From JAPORK01 sp026710285 (lineage in GTDB: Bacteria; Pseudomonadota; Gammaproteobacteria; Pseudomonadales; Endozoicomonadaceae), in contig OZ241746.1 of NCBI GenBank assembly GCA_965201045.1, positions 558,001 to 622,000 on the forward strand: a DNA stretch of 64,000 bases. Reading direction: 5' to 3'. Numbering within the stretch: position 1 is the stretch's first letter; each line of letters starts with the position of its first letter. This document shows positions 33,003 to 41,800 of the stretch, in pieces. The translations under genes and the position numbers were made by a program. Under the pieces are notes generated by a model. It was given only the letters and a program-made list of their open reading frames with translations, ran no database searches and was not told the origin of the DNA.

Positions 33003-36000
33003 CTATGCTTTATAGGGTAAATACAGATAGCCGATAATTAGTGGATCAGGTGATAAATCCGAGGTGGCTATGAACTCTGTTTTTATAGCTTCCAGTGATC
33101 CTTTTTGAAATGCTATATTACCATCATTGCTAAAAACATAAATTCCCCAGCTATCTGCTCCTGTAAATCTTTCTATTACTGCTACATGCACCTCCGATTC
33201 AACTGCAGCTATTCCAGGTTTCTTTAAAAAGACATCAAATGCAAGATTTTCAATGCATTCTCCTAATTTCAGACAGCGATAGTCATATTTTGTTGCTCCA
33301 AGTTGACTAAGTTCAGCGCTAAACATGTTTCTGTAAGCACTGACTTTTCTATTCCATTCGCTTATGTGATCACTCTGCATCGTCTTCCATTGATCTTCAC
33401 TGATTTTTTTACGCAACAATACCATTCTGTCATTAAAGTCACAAGCATCTAACTTTAGTCGTAAAAATCTTCTGAGACTTTGTAATTTTAAAGGTTTTCC
33501 AGTTAAGTAAGATACCAGACATAGTGTTGCTACATCACACATAATTAAATCGTTTTTTACTGATTTAAATGCTTTCCAGGTGCGTTCAACATCACTGTAT
33601 TTACTTATATTCAATAGTTGACGTTTTTCATCAAGAAGATCTTTTATCTGTTGTTGTAAAGCGCCTAAAGGTAAACTCTTACTATAAGTACACTCTGATG
33701 GATGAGTGGATGATGTTTTTAGCATATTTAAAATGTTGAGTTCATATTCACTATTCCGGACCAAAGGTGCAGCAAAAAATAACCCTATATCCACAGCCGC
33801 AGTAACAATCATTGCTCCCATTTCAACAAATCCTTCGATAGATGCTGCCATATTTAACCCGTGATTAGCAGGAATTGCTGCTGCAACAATAGGAATGCTT
33901 CCAGCAGCAGCTGCCCCTCCTACTACAACTGATGCCAGCAAAGCACCTCCATAAGCGGCTGCACTTGCACCGAAAGTAGCCACTGTTAAACCTGTGGTAA
34001 TAACTGCACCGGCAACATGTGCCCACTTTGCATGCAGAGCACTGAGTCCAAAAGTGTTTACATAATCCATTCCTTTTAAAACACTTCCAAGCCATTTTGG
34101 CATGTTTCCTCCAGGATCAGTATTCATTATCGGATTGTTACTACCAAAACTATAACCATTGCCTGCCGGATCTTCACTGACAAAATAACGTTGCTTAGAA
34201 TTATACGTCCTGTGACCATTGCCTAAAAACTGCCAGCCAGTTGCAGGATCAGTGAGCTCTCCATCAAATCCATGCAACGTTTGTTGATATAAGGGTAGTT
34301 TGCTGGTTTTGTTACAATGAAAAACCATTCCGTAAGGACTGTAAATATTACGTTGTGTCAGTTTGTATTCAGATGTGTTTTGTTTTATTTTGGTGAGTAT
34401 ACCACTTATATCACCTTTATAATTACTCTCATTGTATTGGCTGATAAGACCATCAATAGTTTTTGCAACACCCAAAAAACCAGTAATGTGACTGTTTTGC
34501 CCTGGTGTAATGATTTTTTCATTAACCTCTTTATTGCCCCGGTAAAAGAGATAGCGGGTACCGAGATTACTGTCTGTTTTTACTTCGCGTCCACTACTGT
34601 CATAGAAATAATGGCTATGCTGACCATCAGTTTTAGCGACCTGTACTATCTGATTAAAGGCATTGTAATAAATATGATTTCCTTCTCCATCTGTCGTCAT
34701 ATTTCCGGTTATATCATAACTGAAACGGTGCGTAGTAGATGATTGATAATTCCATGTTGTACTGATTTGTTGTAAACGTAATGGTACAGAAAGATCAGAG
34801 TAATTATAATTAGTCGTTTTATTTAGTGTATTTTTTTGTGGTAAATTTTGTAGTATTTCCCGAACAGAAGTCAGCCGATTTAATGAATTAAAAATATAAT
34901 TCTGTCTGGTAATTACCGGTGCGCGGTTAAGACCTGATCCGCTTAGCGCCGTATCCCGGGGGCATAGTTGTAACCCGGATGAGCCTGTGCAGATCATGGA
35001 AACGAGATTGTCAAGTGCATCATAATGATAGTTAATGCGTGCATATTGATGTAAATCATTCTGTTGGATCAGTGTAGTGATATTGTTATCGGCATCATAA
35101 TGGAAAGACCATGTCGACAATAATTTATCTGTAAGTTTATCATTGATAGTTAGCAGATGACCAAAATAATCATATTTAATTGTGCGTTCCATACCACTCC
35201 CATAGTGAAGTGTTTTAAGGCGGGAAAAGTCGTCGTAGGTTAACACAGATAAAGTATCAGAATCACCTTTGTAGTTGTGATAAGTGATTTTTTCTGTTCT
35301 TCCAATAGTATCATATGTTATTTGTATTTTATTATTAGCAATATCAGTCATACTCATAATGCGTCGGTTTTTATCATACTGCCAGTTCAGAATATAATTC
35401 GGATAACCATTTTCACCTGAATGAAAAAGTTGTCGTACAAGTCCATCAGTGTCATAAATAAAAGTAGTTTTACCCGTAATATCAGTACGCACTTTTACTA
35501 AAGTAGTGACCGGATCATACTGAAGTTGTAATTGTAACTCTCCATCGAGCCATTCGGTTACCGGTAAGCCGATTTTATTGTATTGTAAAGTAAGAATATG
35601 TCCTGTAGGGCTGGTGGTACTGACCAGTTTACCGTCAGCAGTATAAGTGAAGGTAGTTCGATGCCCATCCTCACCGGCTCTCCACATAAGATCACCGGCA
35701 CTATTATATTCAGCTGAAGCTAACAGATAGCTACCACCAGAGGCAGGTCGTGCCCAGGACTGAATTTCATGTCCGTTCAGATCATAGACATTGTGTATTA
35801 TATCACCGGCAGGATCCACAATATCTGTCATCTGTCCTATGGCGTTGTAATGTTTTTTTATAGTACGCCTCAAAGGATCTGTTGTGCTTATTTCCCGACC
35901 AAAACCATCATAGGTAATAGTGGTTACTTTTGCATTGGTCGTTTTAACAAGCTTATCAGTAGCGCTGCATAAAGCAGTAACAGAAGGTAATGGATGATCA

Positions 36001-38561
36001 CCACCGGGGAGTAGCAGCATTTTAACTGGCTGATATAATACATTAGCCAGCATAACAGAAACTATAGAGCGTTTTTGCTGACGACTTAACTGATAATTAA
36101 TAACGCAGCGGTGAGCATCATCATATTGAGTAACAGAAATTTGTTTATCAGGAAGATAAAGCTTAATTACCCGACCCGAGTCATCATAATCCTGCATTGT
36201 AAGCAATGACTTTATTTTTCCTGATTGTTCAATAATATAACTGTATTGTGCAGCAATACGCCCAAAACGGTCATAAGCCGTTTTCTGTAATGGAATCCAG
36301 TGACCAGGATTTGGTTTTCCATTGTCAGTCATCGCTTCAGTAAAATGCATTAAAGGACGTCCGGCACCATCAAAAATAGTTTTTTGCTTTAGACCATTTA
36401 TTGAGGTAATCAGCAGCTGATTTTGTTGTGGTGAAACAATATAGTGATAATATTTACTCACTGCAAAGTCAGTATCTTTAGCAATATCTGTCTGTATAAG
36501 TCGTCCCCAGTGATCATAGTAGTAACGGGTGATATTGCTTCCTGCTGAATCACTGCTTTGCAGGATTTGATTGGTAAACAGACTGGTAATAATCAGGGGA
36601 GACTGGCGCTGTTTCCCTAAACCAGTCTCAGAGATGACATAACTTATTTTTGTATGCTGTTTAGTATCATTACGGTAATAATAGTGCTTAATGACTGAAT
36701 GCACTGTGGATGGTTGTTGTATACTTCCGGTTAAAGCAGTCTCTTTTAATAAACCGTAAGTAAAGGTATTTGCCGGATCCTGATAATAATAATTAACTTT
36801 AGTAAAATATTTTTTATCCGCCTGTTGTATCTGATGATCAATAACCAATCTGTATCCATGACCATTGTAGTTAATCATTTTACGGTAATAGTTATAAACA
36901 GTTACAGGAGGTGGTGATGATATTGCTGTTTTTGCCGGATAAGTAGTTATCGTTTCATTTAATGCAGTAAAAAGCCAACCAGCAGGAGTTACTGGACAAG
37001 CAGCATCTCCTTCTTCAGGACAGTAATGAATTTTAGTTAAACGACCGGCACTATCTGTATGCTGAACTATCCGTCCCCAATAATCATAATGCATTGTCTC
37101 GGTTGTTACGGCAGGAGTTGCAGCTGTATCACTCCAAATTTTGGCAACTATTTTTAATGGAAGACTGTAAGTGGCAGGTAGATTTTTAAAAGAAGTATGA
37201 GCACAACCATTCTTTATATCAGTATTACAAAAGAAAGTGTGTACCTGTGATAATTTTTTTTCGGTACGATCACTTATTTTTTGCTCATCAATCAATAGAT
37301 GATATTTGTTATAAGTACGAATATTCCGGATAAGACCATTATCAGTTTGCGTCCGATAAGTGTAATTGGCTGGTGCTTCAAATAATATATCGGTAACATT
37401 ATTGTGAATAGTTGATAATCCTGAATTAAAGGCAAGGTAGTTATGGTTATTGGTGCTAATTTGTGAATATTGATAATACACGCTCATGGGAGGTTGTCCT
37501 GCACCTGGATTAACCGTTTCTTCTGAAACAACACATGGATTAAAATTCAAAAATCGGACGGTACTATATGCTTTCATTGCATCAGTGCAATTATAAGTAA
37601 ATAGCTTTTTCAATCCGGTTGGATAATCAACTTCTCTGATCAGATGCCCCAGATATTTAATATATATACCGGGTGCTCTGTTATCCTGCTTATCTGGTAA
37701 TATGATACTACGTAAAATTCCTCTTTCTTTCTCAATAGAGACAATAGCCGGTTGTCCTGTACTCCCTCTGCTTATAACTGTAACATTATTTTTTGCATAG
37801 CGAATAATGATAAGGTTCTTCTGATCGTCTTTTATAAATTGTAACAAATGTGTCCCGGGCTTATAAAGAAAATGAACACTCCATCCATCCTGTTGTTCCA
37901 GTGCCACTTCATACCCATCGCGATTAAGAATTTCCCGCAGACCATTAGTATAAGTAATAGTGAAATGTGTTTTTTTATCACCTGAAATATAAATATCCTG
38001 AAGCTTATGATATAAAGGATACCACTGACCATTATCATGTTGTTGCAGATGAAAAGATTGTCCGGTAGAAGTAGTAAGCTGGTTGGTTTGAAAATTGAAA
38101 TGTGTAAGGTTCCAGCTCCATCCGTATCCCAGTCCATCAGTATCTGTTGTTGCGATACTACTGTAACCGACTTCTAAATTGATATTTGGACCATGACCAC
38201 TGTTACTTAACAGATTACCTGCTTTTGCATGAAAGCTTAAGATTCCGGTGCGTGGATCAGTTATAGCATCTGCAGTTTTTCTGAAATTAAAGGCATTAGA
38301 CCAAAGATCTGTCCCCTGTACAGCAATCTGTGATAAATGCCTGGGGTGTTGATTTTTTTTACCTGAGCGTAATACATGGAGCAGCATATCCGGTATTTTT
38401 TGTTTTTCTCTGAATCTTCTTTTGTTATTTAAATAGTGATATTTTTGATATCCGAAAATAGAAGATTTTATTGCCTGAACCTGCTGTAGACAGAGCGATG
38501 TTAGCAGGAGTAATAAAAAAATAAAATAATATTTTATTTTTACTGGAAAAATTATCAGCAT
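33003..38561 (-). CDS. RHS/YD-repeat secreted protein, copy 6
   Basis: The protein has 1852 residues from the ATG at 38561. An ATG two codons upstream (38567) directly abuts the AGGT of the leader element. The inner ATG matches the array-conserved position and puts the candidate catalytic Cys at residue 1675, as in copies 2-5. The signal peptide (MLIIFPVKIKYYFIF...) ends LQQVQA. The core is GWQFLGNGHRTYNSKQRYF, SEDPAGNG, PIMNTDPGGN. The C-terminal domain is the second subtype: C1675 in IMCDVATLCLVSYL, H1792 in ESEVHVAVIERF, SWGIYVFSNDG. The end (PLIIGYLYLPYKA) and the length equal those of copy 5. This gene is probably the first of the copy 6-5-4 unit. Confidence 0.93.
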   Translation of the reverse strand: MLIIFPVKIKYYFIFLLLLLTSLCLQQVQAIKSSIFGYQKYHYLNNKRRFREKQKIPDMLLHVLRSGKKNQHPRHLSQIAVQGTDLWSNAFNFRKTADAITDPRTGILSFHAKAGNLLSNSGHGPNINLEVGYSSIATTDTDGLGYGWSWNLTHFNFQTNQLTTSTGQSFHLQQHDNGQWYPLYHKLQDIYISGDKKTHFTITYTNGLREILNRDGYEVALEQQDGWSVHFLYKPGTHLLQFIKDDQKNLIIIRYAKNNVTVISRGSTGQPAIVSIEKERGILRSIILPDKQDNRAPGIYIKYLGHLIREVDYPTGLKKLFTYNCTDAMKAYSTVRFLNFNPCVVSEETVNPGAGQPPMSVYYQYSQISTNNHNYLAFNSGLSTIHNNVTDILFEAPANYTYRTQTDNGLIRNIRTYNKYHLLIDEQKISDRTEKKLSQVHTFFCNTDIKNGCAHTSFKNLPATYSLPLKIVAKIWSDTAATPAVTTETMHYDYWGRIVQHTDSAGRLTKIHYCPEEGDAACPVTPAGWLFTALNETITTYPAKTAISSPPPVTVYNYYRKMINYNGHGYRLVIDHQIQQADKKYFTKVNYYYQDPANTFTYGLLKETALTGSIQQPSTVHSVIKHYYYRNDTKQHTKISYVISETGLGKQRQSPLIITSLFTNQILQSSDSAGSNITRYYYDHWGRLIQTDIAKDTDFAVSKYYHYIVSPQQNQLLITSINGLKQKTIFDGAGRPLMHFTEAMTDNGKPNPGHWIPLQKTAYDRFGRIAAQYSYIIEQSGKIKSLLTMQDYDDSGRVIKLYLPDKQISVTQYDDAHRCVINYQLSRQQKRSIVSVMLANVLYQPVKMLLLPGGDHPLPSVTALCSATDKLVKTTNAKVTTITYDGFGREISTTDPLRRTIKKHYNAIGQMTDIVDPAGDIIHNVYDLNGHEIQSWARPASGGSYLLASAEYNSAGDLMWRAGEDGHRTTFTYTADGKLVSTTSPTGHILTLQYNKIGLPVTEWLDGELQLQLQYDPVTTLVKVRTDITGKTTFIYDTDGLVRQLFHSGENGYPNYILNWQYDKNRRIMSMTDIANNKIQITYDTIGRTEKITYHNYKGDSDTLSVLTYDDFSRLKTLHYGSGMERTIKYDYFGHLLTINDKLTDKLLSTWSFHYDADNNITTLIQQNDLHQYARINYHYDALDNLVSMICTGSSGLQLCPRDTALSGSGLNRAPVITRQNYIFNSLNRLTSVREILQNLPQKNTLNKTTNYNYSDLSVPLRLQQISTTWNYQSSTTHRFSYDITGNMTTDGEGNHIYYNAFNQIVQVAKTDGQHSHYFYDSSGREVKTDSNLGTRYLFYRGNKEVNEKIITPGQNSHITGFLGVAKTIDGLISQYNESNYKGDISGILTKIKQNTSEYKLTQRNIYSPYGMVFHCNKTSKLPLYQQTLHGFDGELTDPATGWQFLGNGHRTYNSKQRYFVSEDPAGNGYSFGSNNPIMNTDPGGNMPKWLGSVLKGMDYVNTFGLSALHAKWAHVAGAVITTGLTVATFGASAAAYGGALLASVVVGGAAAAGSIPIVAAAIPANHGLNMAASIEGFVEMGAMIVTAAVDIGLFFAAPLVRNSEYELNILNMLKTSSTHPSECTYSKSLPLGALQQQIKDLLDEKRQLLNISKYSDVERTWKAFKSVKNDLIMCDVATLCLVSYLTGKPLKLQSLRRFLRLKLDACDFNDRMVLLRKKISEDQWKTMQSDHISEWNRKVSAYRNMFSAELSQLGATKYDYRCLKLGECIENLAFDVFLKKPGIAAVESEVHVAVIERFTGADSWGIYVFSNDGNIAFQKGSLEAIKTEFIATSDLSPDPLIIGYLYLPYKA

Positions 38562-38879
38562 GAACATACCTGTAAAAATAATTAAAGTGAACTGTGTGTT
38601 TAAATATACAAAAAAAATAGGCGTTTTACCGATACTATGTAAATTATATTGTAAATAACAAAAGAAATCCGGGAAAAACTAATATACTCTGATCTGATGA
38701 TTTAATTGTGAATAAATATGCTTTATGTATTTTTATTCTGTAGTAAATAATAGTTATGAAAAGGCGTTATTTATTATAAAGTATAAGCAATGATTTTCTG
38801 CTATCAGGAACGGTCTGACTGATCTTAATTACTCAAGCAGTAACAATAAATACATAGTTAACCTTTTTATAATTTGCAG
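38562..38879 (-). promoter_or_regulatory. Long spacer/leader upstream of RHS copy 6
   Basis: At 318 bp this is the longest spacer in the array. On the minus strand the half nearest copy 6 carries the leader block (TTTTTCCCGGATTTC, TTTTGTTATTTACA, AATTTACATAGTATC, then ACAGGTATG). The half nearest copy 7 is unrelated AT-rich sequence. TTTACA followed 15 bp later by TATCGG is a weak promoter candidate. No open frame or hairpin is evident. Confidence 0.42.
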
Positions 38880-41800
38880 CTATGTGCTCTCAGATAAATA
38901 CATATAAGCAATAATTTTTGCTTCTGATACCGAAATAGAGGAACCAGGAGAATAATTTTCTTTTATCATTTCCAACGAGCCCTTTTCGAAGTTTATAGTA
39001 CCATCCCTATTAAAAGTGTAGACGCCCCAGTTATCTGCTCCGATAAACTTTTCTACTATTGTTGTATGATGTCTTGTTTCAACTACAGCCATTCCTGGCT
39101 GTTTTAAAAAAGTATCAAATGCCAGATTATCAATATAATTTTCTTTTTTTAACATATGATAAGTATATTTTGTTCCAAACTGACGCAGTACTTTACTAAA
39201 TGCCAATCTGTATCTGGAAGCCATTAAGTACAGTTGATATTCTTTTGCTCCCTCTATATCTTTCCAATAGCGTTCCTCCATTTTAAAACCCTTAGTGATT
39301 ATTTCATCATTAAATTCATAAGCTTTTAATTTCAGTCGTAAAAATTTTCTCACATCCTGTAATTTTAAAGGTTTTTTAGTTATCCATGATACCAGACAAA
39401 GTGTTGCTACATCACATGTAATTAAATCATTTGTCTCTGATTTGAATGCTTTCCATACACGTTCAACATCATTATATTTATTCATATTTAACGTTTGACG
39501 TTTTTCATCAAGAAGGTCTTTTATCTGTTTTCTCAAAACCTCAAGAGGTAAGCCTTGGTGATAAGTAGTCTCCTCTGGATAAATAGCAGCTACTTTTAGC
39601 ATATTTAAAATATTAAGTTCGTATTCATTACTCCTTGCCAGGGCTGTTGCAAAAAACAATCCTGCATCTACAGCTGCAGTAGTAATCATTGCTCCCATTT
39701 CTATGAATCCTTCTATAGATGCTGCCATATTTAATCCGTGATTAGCAGGAATGGCTGCTGCAATAACAGAAATACTCCCAATAGCTGCTGTTCCTGCTGC
39801 TACCGCTGATGCCAGCACAGTACCACCATAAAAGGCTGCACTCGCACCTAAAGTAGCCACTGTTAAGCCAGACGTAATAACTGCACCAGCAATATGTGCC
39901 CACTTCCCATGCAGAGCACTCAGCCCAAAAGTACTTAAATAGCTCATCCATTTAAAAATACAACCAGTCCATCGTGGTATATTTCCATCAGGATCAACAT
40001 TCATTATTGGATTGTTACTGCCAAAGCTATAACCACTACCTGCCGGATCTTCACTAACAAAATAACGCTGTTCAGGATTATAGGTTCTGTGTCCATTGCC
40101 TAAAAATTGCCAACCAGTTGCAGGGTCTGTGAGTTCACCATCAAATCCATGTAATGTCTGTTGATACAGCGGTAAGTTGCTGATATTTTTACAATGAAAA
40201 ACCATCCCGTAAGGACTATAAATATTGCGTTGGGTTAACTGATATTTTGCACTGGTTTTTTGTGCTTTAGTCAGTATACCGCTAATATCACCTTTATAAT
40301 CACTTTCATTATATTGGCTGATAAGACCATCAGTGGTTTTTGCGACACCTAAAAAACCAGTGATATGGCTGTCTTGTCCGGCTGTACTGATTTTTTCATT
40401 AATCACTTCTGTGCCACGGTAAAAGAGATAACAGGTACCGAATTTACTATCTGTTTTTACTTCACGTCCACTACTGTCGTAAAAATAATGGCTATGTTGA
40501 CCATTGGTTTTAGTCACCTGCACTATCTGATTAAAAGCATTGTAGTAAATATAGTTTCCTTCTCCGTCTGTGGTCATATTTCCAGTTATATCATAACTGA
40601 AACGGTGTGTAATAAATGACTGATAATTCCATATTGTACTAATCTTTTGCAATCGCAGTGGTGCAGAAGAATCATAATAATCATAATTAGTCGTTTTGTT
40701 TAGTGTCTGTTGTTGTGATAAATTTTGGAGTATTTCACGAACAGAAACCAGTCGGTTCAGCGGATTAAAAGTATAATCCTGTCTGGTAATTACCGGTGCA
40801 TGATTAAGACCCGATCTGCTAAATTGGGTATCACGTGGACACAACGGTAATCCAGATGAACCTGTGCAGGTCATAGTAACCAGGTTGTTAAGAACATCAT
40901 ACTGATAGTGCAAACGTGCATAATGGTGTAAATTATCTTGCTGAATCAGTGTCGTAATATTGTCATTAGCATCATAATGAAAAGACCATGCTGACAATAA
41001 CTTATCTATAAGTCTGTCTTTAATGGTTAGCGGATGACCAAAATAATCATATATGATTGTACGTTCCATACCGCTCCCATAATGAAGCGTTTTGAGACGG
41101 GAAAAATCATCATAGGTTAACATAAACAAAGTGTCAGACTGACCATTATCACTATGATAAGTAATTTTTTTTGCTCTGCCAATAGTGTCATATGTCGCTG
41201 ATACTTCATTGTTACCAATATCAGTCATACCTACAATACGCCGGTTTTTATCATACTGCCACTTTAGTTGGTAGTCCGGGTAACCATTCTTTCCGGAATG
41301 AATAAGTTGTTTTATAAGTCCATCAGCATCATAAGTAAAAGTAGTTTTACCAGTAACACCACTACGTATTTTTACCAAAGTCGTTACCGGATCATATTGA
41401 AGCTGTAACTGTAATTTTCCATCCATCCATGCAGTTACCGGCAGACCGATTTTATTGTATTGTAAAGCAAAAGTATGTCTCGCCGGATTAGTGGCGCTAA
41501 GCAGCTTACCATCATCCGTGTAAGTAAAGGTGGTGTGATATCCATCCTGACCTGCACTCCACAGCAAATCACCTGCACTGTTATATTCAGCTGATGCTAA
41601 CAGATAGCGTCCACCAGAAGCAGGTTGTATCCAGGACTGAACTCTATGTCCGCTCAGATCATAAACATTGTGTGCAATATCACCTGCAGGATTCATAATA
41701 TCTGTCATCTGTCCCAATGAATTATAGTGTTTTTTTACAGTACGACCCAAAGGATCTGTTGTACTTATTTCCCGACCAAAGCCATCATAAGTGACAGTGG

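Noticed and set aside
4400..38879. Immunity genes in the spacers between RHS copies
   Set aside because: Spacers of 72-318 bp hold no frame of useful length on either strand, and the longer ones are largely leader sequence similar from copy to copy.
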